Source of the DNA: Herbaspirillum seropedicae
Lineage (GTDB): Bacteria; Pseudomonadota; Gammaproteobacteria; Burkholderiales; Burkholderiaceae_D
Direction: 5' to 3'
DNA: 64,000 nucleotides
Assembly: GCF_001040945.1 (NCBI RefSeq)
Contig: NZ_CP011930.1
Span: forward strand, 2,829,704 to 2,893,703
In this document: in pieces, positions 9,766 through 18,165 of the stretch
Position numbering within the stretch: position 1 is the first letter of the stretch
Layout of the letters: each line of letters begins with the position of its first letter
Notes under the pieces: model-generated
Told to the model about the DNA's origin: nothing
Database searches by the model: none
Seen by the model: the letters and a program-made list of their open reading frames with translations, nothing else
Made by a program: the position numbers and the translations under genes

Positions 9766-10079
9766 CTGCGTATGCCCGCTTCATGATGCTCGTTACGACA
9801 CCCAGCCCTGCTCACGCAGCGCCCCCGTTGGAATTGTTCTCTGTGCTGCCTGGTGCGGACCACGCCACTAGCCTGCCGTGGGGCTGTTGCCTTCTTGCCC
9901 ACGATGAGGCTTGCCCGCGTAATGATCCTGTAAGTGATTATTACGTACGATTATAAACTCACAAACAGTCCACGCAGTCATCCGCCGACATGTTCCGATA
10001 AGCAATTGTCAGGGCGTAAACGCAACAAGGCCCGGCAGCACAGGCTCCGGGCCAGTTCATCAGCTCTCCTGCGGTTGGC
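9766..10079. other. Intergenic region with promoter/operator of the kinase operon
   Basis: No gene. The notable structures are the minus-strand -10-like element and inverted repeat listed separately. The remainder toward 10079 shows nothing I can name. Confidence 0.4.
9918..9955 (-). promoter_or_regulatory. Candidate promoter -10 with overlapping inverted repeat
   Basis: On the minus strand TATAAT (9950-9955) is followed within five bases by an inverted repeat with 10-base arms, CGTAATGATC (9918-9927) and GATTATTACG (9936-9945), one mismatch and an 8-base loop. The repeat would cover the transcription start of the kinase operon at 9765. No good -35 is seen, which fits an activated or repressed promoter. 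Inference only. Confidence 0.4.
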
Positions 10080-10622
10080 TCAGCTCACGGGCGGCTGTAT
10101 CCAGGTCGGCGCGGCCAGGGGATCGAAATCATCCCAATCGCCGGCGCGGATCTCGCCCTGGGCGCGCTCGATGTCTTCCGGATGCAGGCTGCGCAGGCAA
10201 TCCAGCGCCTTTTGCTCGGCCTGCTGGTCGCCCACCTGCACGGCCACCAGCATCCCGGCCGCGCGGCGCGGCGCGCTTTGCTCATCGGTTGCCCCCAGGC
10301 TGCCCACCAGACCGCCGACGTGGCCGCCGACCAGTCCACCCAGGGCCGGACCCAGCGGCCCGGCCACTGGCGCAGCGGCCAGACCGGCTGCGGCTCCGGC
10401 GGTCGCGCCAGCGGCGACGCCGGCAGCCGCACCCCGATCGGTATCCTCGGCGCCGGGCGACTTGTCGCGGTCACCACCCAGGGCGAAACGGTCATGCTGG
10501 CCGGCTGGATTGACGAAGAAGCTGCTGATGCGCTCACGCGGATAGCCCGCCGCCACCAGCGCCTCTACGGCGCGGCTGGCGTCTTCCTGGAGCTCGAAGC
10601 GGGCGGCGATGATGGTGCTCAT
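10080..10622 (-). CDS. Glycine/alanine-rich hypothetical protein (stress-protein-like)
   Basis: A 180-residue protein. The first 60 residues (STIIAARFELQEDASRAVEAL, AGYPRERISSFFVNP) resemble the small alpha/beta fold of general-stress or heat-induced proteins that measure a pair of adjacent residues per turn. The middle (about 70-110) is a Gly/Ala-rich glycine-zipper-like segment (GAAAGVAAGATAGAAAG, GGLVGGHVGGLVGS) that could insert in or span a membrane. The C-terminal part (about 118-165) contains MLVAVQVGDQQAEQKALDCL, a second ferredoxin-like half. I chose the ATG at 10622 because it has an AGGAG eight bases upstream; a start 11 codons earlier lacks one. It lies behind pgi in the same direction with a 52-base gap. 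Function unknown. Confidence 0.72.
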   Translation of the reverse strand: MSTIIAARFELQEDASRAVEALVAAGYPRERISSFFVNPAGQHDRFALGGDRDKSPGAEDTDRGAAAGVAAGATAGAAAGLAAAPVAGPLGPALGGLVGGHVGGLVGSLGATDEQSAPRRAAGMLVAVQVGDQQAEQKALDCLRSLHPEDIERAQGEIRAGDWDDFDPLAAPTWIQPPVS

Positions 10623-10674
10623 GGACGACTCCTCAGGGTGGGCCGCAGGCCGCAATGGCCGGCATCCAAGGTGA

Positions 10675-12387
10675 TCAAGCGGCCTGCTGCCGGCGCGCGG
10701 CCGACTGCGTTGCCGTGCTGCAAGCCCGGTAGCGCCGGATCAGGGCATTGGTGGAACTGTCGTGATGCAGCGGCTGCTGGTGGTCGATCAATTCGCGCGC
10801 GGTGCGCTTGGCCAGTTGCTTGCCCAGCTCCACGCCCCACTGATCGAAGGAATCGATGTTCCAGACCACGCCCTGCGTAAAGACGCTGTGTTCGTACAGC
10901 GCCACCAGCGTACCAAGGCTGTAGGGCGTGAGCTGTTGCAGCAGCATGCTGTTGCTCGGGCGATTGCCCTCGAAGACGCGATGCGGCACCAGCGCCTCGG
11001 GCGTACCCTCCTGGCGCACCTGGTCGGCATCCTTGCCGAAGGCCAGCGCCTCGGATTGCGCGAACATGTTGGCCATGAGCAGTTCATGCTGCTGGCCCAG
11101 CGCCTGCTGCGGCTGGCACAGACCGATGAAGTCGCACGGCACCAGTTGCGTGCCCTGGTGCAGCATCTGGTAGAACGAGTGCTGGCCGTTGATGCCGTTG
11201 TCACCCCAGTAGACCGGCGAGGTCTGGTAGTCCACCGGCTCGCCATTGACGGTGATGTGCTTGCCGTTGCTTTCCATGGTGAGCTGCTGCAGATAGGCCG
11301 GCAGGCGCTTGAGATGCTGGCTATAAGGCAGCACTGCCTGGCTGGCCGCGCCGAAGAAGTTGGTGTACCAGACCGTGAGCATGCCGAGGATGACCGGCAG
11401 GTTGCTCTCCAGGGGCGCGCTGCGGAAATGCTCATCCATGGCATGGAAGCCTTCCAGCATCGCGCGGAAATGTTCCGGCCCGATGGCGACCATGGTAGAG
11501 AGGCCGATGGCGCTGGTCATCGAATAGCGCCCACCGACCCAATCCCAGAAACCGAACATGTTGTCCGCATCGATGCCGAAGCGCTGCGCCTCCTCGATAT
11601 TGGTGGTCACGCCCACGAAGTGGCGCGCCACTGCTTCTTCGGCGCCCAGTTGCTGCACCAGCCAGGCGCGCGCGGCGGTGGCGTTGGTGATGGTTTCCAG
11701 GGTGGTGAAGGTCTTGGAGCAGACGATGAAGAGGGTCTGCTCGGCGGGCAGGCCGCGGACCGTATCAAGCATGGCGGCGCCATCCACGTCGGAGACGAAA
11801 TGCAGCGTCAGGTCGTCGTGGCTGTAGGGCCGCAGTGCCTCATAGGCCATCATCGGCCCCAGATCGGAGCCGCCGATGCCAATGTTGACCACATGACGGA
11901 TGGGCAGGCCGGTATGCCCCAGCCACTGGCCGCTGCGCACCTGGCGGGCAAAGCCCTCCATGCGGCGCAGCACCTGCTGGACCTCGGCCACCACGTCCTG
12001 GCCATCGACCACCAGACGTTCGCTGGCCGGCTTGCGCAAGGCAGTGTGCAGGACCGAGCGATTCTCGGTCAGGTTGATGCGATCACCCCGGAACATGGCC
12101 TCGATGCGATCAGGCAGGCCGCACTGGCGGGCCAACTGCATCAGCAAGGCCATGGTCTCGGAGGTGACCAGGTTCTTGGAATAGTCGAGATAGATGCCCA
12201 CGGCCTCAGCGGTGAGCGACTCGCCGCGCTTGTCATCGGCGGCGAACAGGCGCGCGAGCTGGAAATGACGGGCGCGGTCACGGTAGTGTTCCTGCAGGGA
12301 CCGCCATGCGCTCTTGCCGGTCAGCGACTCGCGCTGGGCATAGACAAACAGAGGCAATTGCAGATCGGCGGCGGGCAACGTGGTCAT
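10675..12387 (-). CDS. pgi: Glucose-6-phosphate isomerase
   Basis: Interconverts glucose 6-phosphate and fructose 6-phosphate in the cytosol, linking glycolysis/gluconeogenesis to glycogen and trehalose made by the neighbouring operon. The 570-residue length is near the family norm. Clear signatures are the sugar-phosphate loop GIGGSDLGP, the segment [27 protein letters not shown], the PGI signature around MESNGK, the catalytic Glu/His region [10 protein letters not shown] and the catalytic Lys in [12 protein letters not shown]. The last 20 residues are Ala/Gln/Arg-rich and variable. It points the same way as the glg/tre operon, but a 559-base gap before it implies its own promoter; a set of CTGATG half-sites lies there. 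Confidence 0.97.
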   Translation of the reverse strand: MTTLPAADLQLPLFVYAQRESLTGKSAWRSLQEHYRDRARHFQLARLFAADDKRGESLTAEAVGIYLDYSKNLVTSETMALLMQLARQCGLPDRIEAMFRGDRINLTENRSVLHTALRKPASERLVVDGQDVVAEVQQVLRRMEGFARQVRSGQWLGHTGLPIRHVVNIGIGGSDLGPMMAYEALRPYSHDDLTLHFVSDVDGAAMLDTVRGLPAEQTLFIVCSKTFTTLETITNATAARAWLVQQLGAEEAVARHFVGVTTNIEEAQRFGIDADNMFGFWDWVGGRYSMTSAIGLSTMVAIGPEHFRAMLEGFHAMDEHFRSAPLESNLPVILGMLTVWYTNFFGAASQAVLPYSQHLKRLPAYLQQLTMESNGKHITVNGEPVDYQTSPVYWGDNGINGQHSFYQMLHQGTQLVPCDFIGLCQPQQALGQQHELLMANMFAQSEALAFGKDADQVRQEGTPEALVPHRVFEGNRPSNSMLLQQLTPYSLGTLVALYEHSVFTQGVVWNIDSFDQWGVELGKQLAKRTARELIDHQQPLHHDSSTNALIRRYRACSTATQSAARRQQAA

Positions 12388-12946
12388 GAAGGCAGCTCCT
12401 TGTGCTGGTGGCCGGGGACGCAGGCAAGATCAGGAAACAGATACAGCGGCGACCTGTGCCGGGCCACTCCTGATGAATTCCTGATGCACTGCATCAGCGC
12501 TTCCTGCGCAGCGCAAGACAGGGGGAAAGTCTGCTTGCACAGGCGGCCATCCGTGGTCGAAAGGCATGCGCGGCGCGGCCAGCGATCTTGCCGGGCGGCA
12601 CGCAGGACTGCAGGGATGTTAGCGGCGCAAGCGCGCAGGCCGGGATAGGACGGCGGCCCATTTCCCTGTAGGAAAAACGGCAATTGCTGCACCGCAATGT
12701 CGGCCTTTCCCGACAGGTATCCTGCGCCCTGCGGCGCATCTGCGTCGTAGGGGGGGCGGGTTGGTGCGAAGCGCTATGCGGTGTGATTGCAGCACCCGCA
12801 CCCGGCTCTTCTTTGCTGCGCCGCATTCGTGTTTTGCTGGACGGATCAACAGGGCCGATGTCAGCAAATTGACGCCCACCGGCCTCCATGACGGGCTAAT
12901 CATCGCACCCTCCAGCACTTCAATCGCGTGATACGCAAGCTCCCGC
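12388..12946. other. Intergenic region between treY and pgi
   Basis: About 560 bases with no supported gene; short frames on both strands are Arg/Pro/Cys-rich and unlike real proteins. It contains the dyad listed at 12469-12497. No clear intrinsic terminator follows treY. Confidence 0.35.
12469..12497. promoter_or_regulatory. CTGATG dyad and repeat upstream of pgi
   Basis: CCTGATG occurs at 12469-12475 and again at 12480-12486, 11 bases apart, and the second copy forms a perfect dyad CTGATGC-ACT-GCATCAG (12481-12497). Helical phasing of three half-sites about 90 bases before the pgi start suggests a regulator-binding site; it could also fold as a short hairpin in the leader. Confidence 0.35.
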
Positions 12947-15910
12947 TCAACTGAGCCGCAACTCCAGCAACTCCACCGGCAAGCTACCCAATATCTCGCT
13001 CACGGTCATGCTGCCGCCTCGCTCGCCGTCGGGCATGGCGCATTCTTCCAGCGGCCCGGCGCCGCTGGTCAAGACGCTGCGCCATTGCCGCAGCCCCTCT
13101 CCCTGCGCATGCGAGAGCTGCGCCGGCAGGACGATGCGGGTGTCGCCCCAGACTTCGGCGGAGACCAGCGGCAGCGCTTCGTCACGCGCGCCGTCAAAGG
13201 CCAGCAGATGCGCTGCCAGGCGGGTACAGACCACCACGGTGGCCTGCCAGCCCTGCCCTTGCGCACCGTCCGGCGCCGGCAACAGCCGCGCAAAGGCGAT
13301 CACGTGTCGCGCCAGCTTGCCGTGCGTGGACAAGGGCAGGTATTGGCCTTGCGCATACAGCTGCGCATGCGCGCGCCGGTGCTGCAAGACCGCATGGATC
13401 AGTTGCTGCTTGGCGCCGCCGCTCTGCCACTGGCGCAGCGACACCGGGCGGCTCATGGCGTCGGCCAGGCGGCGCTGGCGCATGTCGAAATCCACCGGAC
13501 GACGGTTATCGGGATCGACCATGCTCAGGTCCCATAGCTCGCTGCCCTGGTAGAAGTCGGGCACGCCCGGCACGGTCAGCTTGAGCATGGTCTGCGACAG
13601 GCTGTTGATGGCGCCCAGCGGGGCCAGGCGGCGCACGAATTCTTCCAGCCCGGTAAGGAAGGGATGATGGCGCGCATCCAGGCCAGGATCGCACAGCAAG
13701 GCCCGGGTGAAGCGTTCGCAGGCGGCTTCGTAGGATGCTTGCGGGGCGATCCAGTCGCTGCGACGCTTGGCTTCGCGCAGGGCCTTGCGCTGCCAGGCGA
13801 TCACGCGCGCCGCCAGTTCTTCCAGTGCGCTGAGGTCATCGTCGCCGGCGCGCATGCCGTCGGGCCACACGCCCACCAGGCTCTGGTAGAGCATGTACTC
13901 ATCGGCGGCGTCGATGCCGCCTTCTGCACCTGCGGTGGCGGCCACGATGGGCGCGTTCAGCGTGCGCCAGTGGCGCACCACGGTGGCCCATTCCTCGGGG
14001 ATTTCCGAGAGCGCGGCCAGGCGCATGCGGGCATCTTCGCCACGCTTGTGATCATGGGTGCCGGTGGCCAGCAGACTGGCCGGCGTCTGGGCTGCGCGGC
14101 GCGCCGCCAGCTGGTGGAAATGGGCGATCGATAGCGCCAGTTGCGCCGGCTCGGCACCGACCTCGTTGCGCGAGAGCAGGCGTCCATAGCGGTAGAAGGC
14201 GGTGTCTTCCATCGACTTGGCCGTCAGCGGCGGCGTCAGTTGCTGGAAGCGCGCGATGGCGCGCAGTTGCAGGGCGCGGCGCGGTTCCTGGCCAACGGGC
14301 AGCATGAGATCGCCGCCCAGCCAGCCCTCCACCACATGCAGGGTGGGATGATCCGACGGATGCAGCCTGGCCGCGGCGAGCTGGGCGGTGCGCGCCAGCA
14401 GTTCGCGTTCCAGCGCGGGCATGCCCTCTTCGGTGGCATAGGTGCGGTACACCGGAAAATGCACCAGCAGTTCAGCCACGCAGCGCCGCACCGACATCAG
14501 CGAGAGGTCGCGGGTGGTGACGGCGCTGCGGGCGAGCTGGTGCAGGCAGTGCGTGAGGACATTGAATTCGGCGGCAAAATTGCGTGTCAGGAAACTGCGC
14601 CGCGCCTGCTGCACCATGGACGGGAAATGACACAACTCGGCCGGACCATGCACTTGCATGCAATCCTGGCTGGAGCTGGAGCCGAGCTCGGCCACGATAT
14701 CGCGCCACAGGTCGTCCAGCACCGGTTCGCCATCGCCGTCGTGCAATACGGCGGCGCACTGTTCCATGAAGTCGTAGCCGGTGCTGCCGTCGAGCTGCCA
14801 GGCGGCAGGCAGCGCTTCGTCGCCGGCCAGGATCTTCTCGGCCACGATATAGGGTTCATGACCGGGGCGCAGGCTGCGCAAGCGCTGGCGCAGGCGCAGG
14901 CAGTAAGCCGCCGGATCGGTGAGGCCGTCGATATGATCCAGGCGCAGGCCGTCGATGAGGCCCTCGGCATAGAGGCGGAAGAGTTCGGCGTGCATGGCTT
15001 CGAAGACGTCTTCCCGTTCCACCCGCATGCCCACCAGTTCACTGACTTCGAAGAAACGCCGCCAGTTGATTTCATCGGCGGCATTGCGCCAGCAGGCCAG
15101 CCGGTAGTGCTGGCGCTCCAGCAACTGATGCAAGGCGCTGCGGCCATGCGGCTGGGCGGCGCTGAAGCCGGCCAGCGCCGCATCGATATCGGCCAGGGCC
15201 TCGGGGTCGCGGGCCAGGTCGCGCAAGAGCCCGTAGGCGGCGCTGCAGGTCTGCGGCATCGCTTTGCGGAAGGCGGCGATCACCTCCGCCAGCCGCTGGC
15301 TGCCGGCGGTCTCCAGCACCAGGGCGTGATCTGGTGCTGCCAGGGGGAAGCGGTGTTCGTAGTGCTCCACATACAGTTCGCCAGACTCGGCGTCCAGGCA
15401 CAGCACCAGTTCGCCCGCCTCCAGCGCCTCGGCATAGGGCTGGCCCAGGAAAGGCAGCAAGACCTTGCCCTTCAAGGCGGGATCGGCGCTGTCCCAGTCG
15501 ATGTCGAACCAGAGCGCGTGCGGACTCTCCCGGCCCCAGCGCAGCACGTCCTGCCACCAGGGATTGTGGCGGCCCACCGCCATGTGATTGGGCACGATAT
15601 CGACCAGCAAGCCCATGCCCGCCGCACGCAGGCGCTGCACCAGCTGGCGCAGGCCGGACTCGCCGCCCAGTTCCGGATTGATGCGGCTGGCGTCGGCCAC
15701 GTCGTAGCCGTGCGTGGAGCCTGGCCGGGCGGTCAGGATGGGCGAGACATACAGGTGGCTCACCCCCAGGCGCTGGTAGTAGTCCACTACCTCGGCGGCC
15801 TGCGCGAAATTGAAATCGCGATGCAACTGCAAGCGCGCCGTGGCGCGGATCAGCGGGGCGGCGTGGGAGACAGGGGGAGCAGCGAGCTCGGAGTCGGGCT
15901 GGTGAGGCAT
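12947..15910 (-). CDS. treY: Maltooligosyl trehalose synthase TreY
   Basis: Converts the reducing-end alpha-1,4 bond of a malto-oligosaccharide into an alpha,alpha-1,1 bond, giving maltooligosyl trehalose that TreZ then cleaves. The 987-residue protein is a GH13 family enzyme at the long end for TreY. It starts with the typical QLHRDFNFAQAAEVVDYYQ and SHLYVSPILTARPGSTHGYD, has IVPNHMAV, the nucleophile region GLRLDHIDGLTDP, the acid/base region YIVAEKILAGDEALP and ATGTHDHKRGEDARMRL, plus the C-terminal VPDFYQGSELWDLSMVDPDNRRPVDF. Its start codon overlaps the malQ stop by one base (TGATG), so it is the last gene of the coupled glg/tre operon. Cytosolic. Confidence 0.97.
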   Translation of the reverse strand: MPHQPDSELAAPPVSHAAPLIRATARLQLHRDFNFAQAAEVVDYYQRLGVSHLYVSPILTARPGSTHGYDVADASRINPELGGESGLRQLVQRLRAAGMGLLVDIVPNHMAVGRHNPWWQDVLRWGRESPHALWFDIDWDSADPALKGKVLLPFLGQPYAEALEAGELVLCLDAESGELYVEHYEHRFPLAAPDHALVLETAGSQRLAEVIAAFRKAMPQTCSAAYGLLRDLARDPEALADIDAALAGFSAAQPHGRSALHQLLERQHYRLACWRNAADEINWRRFFEVSELVGMRVEREDVFEAMHAELFRLYAEGLIDGLRLDHIDGLTDPAAYCLRLRQRLRSLRPGHEPYIVAEKILAGDEALPAAWQLDGSTGYDFMEQCAAVLHDGDGEPVLDDLWRDIVAELGSSSSQDCMQVHGPAELCHFPSMVQQARRSFLTRNFAAEFNVLTHCLHQLARSAVTTRDLSLMSVRRCVAELLVHFPVYRTYATEEGMPALERELLARTAQLAAARLHPSDHPTLHVVEGWLGGDLMLPVGQEPRRALQLRAIARFQQLTPPLTAKSMEDTAFYRYGRLLSRNEVGAEPAQLALSIAHFHQLAARRAAQTPASLLATGTHDHKRGEDARMRLAALSEIPEEWATVVRHWRTLNAPIVAATAGAEGGIDAADEYMLYQSLVGVWPDGMRAGDDDLSALEELAARVIAWQRKALREAKRRSDWIAPQASYEAACERFTRALLCDPGLDARHHPFLTGLEEFVRRLAPLGAINSLSQTMLKLTVPGVPDFYQGSELWDLSMVDPDNRRPVDFDMRQRRLADAMSRPVSLRQWQSGGAKQQLIHAVLQHRRAHAQLYAQGQYLPLSTHGKLARHVIAFARLLPAPDGAQGQGWQATVVVCTRLAAHLLAFDGARDEALPLVSAEVWGDTRIVLPAQLSHAQGEGLRQWRSVLTSGAGPLEECAMPDGERGGSMTVSEILGSLPVELLELRLS

Positions 15911-18165
15911 CAGGTTTCCTTGGGGGTGTAGCCGCGCACGCGGCGCAGCCGCTCCAGCCGCGCCCGGGCGGCGTAGGAGGCAAACAGTTGCGGGGTGTCG
16001 TCGGGCAGGCGACGACGCCAGTTGGGATGGGGGTCCGTCAGGCCTGGCAGGTTGGGCTGCTGCACCAGGCCCAGGATGTCTTCCACCGGCACCACTGCCA
16101 GCGGCGCGGGCGTGGCGGCGACGAATTCCAGCGCGGCGTCAACGGCGATGGCGCATTCTTCGGGCACCGGCGGCAAGGCCTGCTGGGCCAGGTCTTCCGC
16201 CTCTGCAGCGCTGATCTGCGGGACCGGCCCACTGGCCCAGCCCTGCTCCACCAAGGCCTGCCAAAGCTGGTCACGCTCTTTTGCGCGCTGGGCTTCGGCG
16301 GCGGCGCGGCCCTCTTCGAGCTGACCCAGGCGATGCCGCCAGGCGATGTCAGCGCCGGTCCACCAGCCGGCCACGGTGGGCAGGTCATGCGTGGTGGTCA
16401 CGCCGATGGCCTGGGCGGACCACTCCGCAGGCGGGAGGAAGCCCTCTTTGTCGCGCTGGAACCAGAGCACGCGGATGCCGGCCACGCCCGATTCGGCCAG
16501 GTCCCGGTCGAAGCCTGGCGGCACCGTCCCCAGGTCTTCACCGATGACCACGGCGCGGTGGCGCCAGGACTCCAGCGCGATCAGGCGCAACATGTCCTGC
16601 TGCGGATAAGCGACGTAAGCACCTGCCTGCGCGCCCAGCCCCTGCGGCACCAGCCATAGGCGGTTCAGGCCCAGCACGTGATCGATGCGCACGCCGCCGC
16701 CCTGGGCCATGCAGGCCCGCAGCATGGCCAGATAGGCCTGGTAGCCGGTGCGCCGCAGCGCCAACGGCGAAAACGCGCCCAGACCCCAGTTCTGGCCCAG
16801 CGGCGCCAGCCGGTCAGGCGGCGCGCCCACGGTCAGCCCGGCGGCGATCTCGCCCTGGTGGCTCCAGGCCTGGCTGCCGCCATTGTCCGCGCCCACAGCC
16901 AGGTCGGCGATGAGGCCGATGGGCATGCCGCTGGCGCGCGCGCATTGCTGGGCATGCGCCAGCTGGCGCGTGGCCTGCCACTGTAGGAACAGGTGGAATT
17001 CGATCTCGCCGGCATGGTCGGCGGCGAAGTTGCTCATCGCCGGGGTATCGGGATGCTGGGCCGCCGCGCCCCACTGCCGCCAGTCGCAATAGCCGGGCGC
17101 GCCCTGCTGGCACAGCCAGTTGCTGTAGGCCTCGTAGAGCGCATGCGCGCGCAAGGCCGGGCCGCCCTGGGACTGGAAGGCGGCAAAGGCGGCGCTCTGG
17201 GCGGGGTCGGCGCCGTGCTCGGTGCGAAACAGCGCATACAGGCGGCGCAACAGCGTCAGGCGGTGCGCACCGGCGCGCGCCCAGTCCACCAGCGGCGCGC
17301 CCTGCAGGCGTTCGTGCGCGGCGATCATTTCGGAGCCGCCTTCGGCCAGCACTTGCGCCTGAGCCGCCTCGCCCAGGATGGCGGCGGGGTCGATCAGCAA
17401 GGGGTTGAGAAACAGGCGGCTGGATGGCGAATACGGGCTGCTGCGGCCAGGATCGGCGGTGAACATGGCGTGCACGGGCGACATGGCCAGCGCGGCCGCG
17501 CCGTATTCGCTGGCCAGCGGCGCCAGCGCTGCGAGCGCACCGAAGTGGCCGATGCCGCCATCGCCATAGACCTTGCGGGCCGGCTTGAGGCTGTCGCTGC
17601 GCAGGCCATAGACCTGCGCGGCCAGCGCCCAGCCGCGTGCATCCGCTTGCTCGCCCAGCGCATCGGCAATGGTGTAGCAGCGCGCCGGTGCGATGGCCAG
17701 GGTGAGGATGTGACCCGCCACCAGCAGGCGGTGATAGCCCGGCACGGCAATGGGCGGCAAGGTCGGCGGTGCGTTCAGGTCAGAAGAGATCAGCAGCATC
17801 AGCCTGGCGCCGTTCTCCAGCTCCAGCCGGCAGGACTGCCCGTGCAGATGCGAATGCGCGGGCAAGCACACCGGCTGGTGCTGTACCCCGGTCAGCAGCG
17901 GCGGCAGGTAGCCCACCGCCTGTTCCTGGTCCAGCTGGGCCAGGCTGTCGCGGCAATCGCCGGGCGTCGCGCACGGCAGGCCCAGGGCCTCCAGGATGGC
18001 GCGCAAGGCGTCATTGTCGACCACTTGCGGCTGGTCGTAGGCATCGGTCCAGTGCGTGGCGATGCCGGCGCGGCGGGCCAGGCGGGCGAGATCGTCCTCG
18101 TCCGCTGCGAGCCTGGCGGCTTTAGGCGCGGGCACCGGCTTCACTTGCAGGGTCGCGCTACTCAT
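15910..18165 (-). CDS. malQ: 4-alpha-glucanotransferase (amylomaltase) MalQ
   Basis: Transfers alpha-1,4-glucan segments between malto-oligosaccharides, lengthening the short chains left by TreZ and GlgX so they can be reused. 751 residues, GH77. Motifs visible are SPVHAMFTADPGRSSPYSPSSR, the nucleophile loop GVRIDHVLGLNRLWLVP, VIGEDLGTVPPGF and TTHDLPTVAGWWTG. The first 140 residues form the extra N-terminal domain seen in the long proteobacterial type. Its ATG overlaps the treZ stop by four bases and its stop overlaps the treY start by one, so it is translated as part of a tightly coupled unit. Placement between treZ and treY suggests it supplies chains of the right length for trehalose formation. 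Confidence 0.96.
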   Translation of the reverse strand: MSSATLQVKPVPAPKAARLAADEDDLARLARRAGIATHWTDAYDQPQVVDNDALRAILEALGLPCATPGDCRDSLAQLDQEQAVGYLPPLLTGVQHQPVCLPAHSHLHGQSCRLELENGARLMLLISSDLNAPPTLPPIAVPGYHRLLVAGHILTLAIAPARCYTIADALGEQADARGWALAAQVYGLRSDSLKPARKVYGDGGIGHFGALAALAPLASEYGAAALAMSPVHAMFTADPGRSSPYSPSSRLFLNPLLIDPAAILGEAAQAQVLAEGGSEMIAAHERLQGAPLVDWARAGAHRLTLLRRLYALFRTEHGADPAQSAAFAAFQSQGGPALRAHALYEAYSNWLCQQGAPGYCDWRQWGAAAQHPDTPAMSNFAADHAGEIEFHLFLQWQATRQLAHAQQCARASGMPIGLIADLAVGADNGGSQAWSHQGEIAAGLTVGAPPDRLAPLGQNWGLGAFSPLALRRTGYQAYLAMLRACMAQGGGVRIDHVLGLNRLWLVPQGLGAQAGAYVAYPQQDMLRLIALESWRHRAVVIGEDLGTVPPGFDRDLAESGVAGIRVLWFQRDKEGFLPPAEWSAQAIGVTTTHDLPTVAGWWTGADIAWRHRLGQLEEGRAAAEAQRAKERDQLWQALVEQGWASGPVPQISAAEAEDLAQQALPPVPEECAIAVDAALEFVAATPAPLAVVPVEDILGLVQQPNLPGLTDPHPNWRRRLPDDTPQLFASYAARARLERLRRVRGYTPKET

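Noticed and set aside
10762..12648. 628-codon open frame opposite pgi
   Set aside because: pgi motifs are unambiguous on the minus strand; the antisense frame is His/Gln/Ala-rich and unrecognisable.
12494..12889. 131-codon minus-strand frame between treY and pgi
   Set aside because: Pro/Arg/Cys-rich sequence without hydrophobic core or ribosome site.
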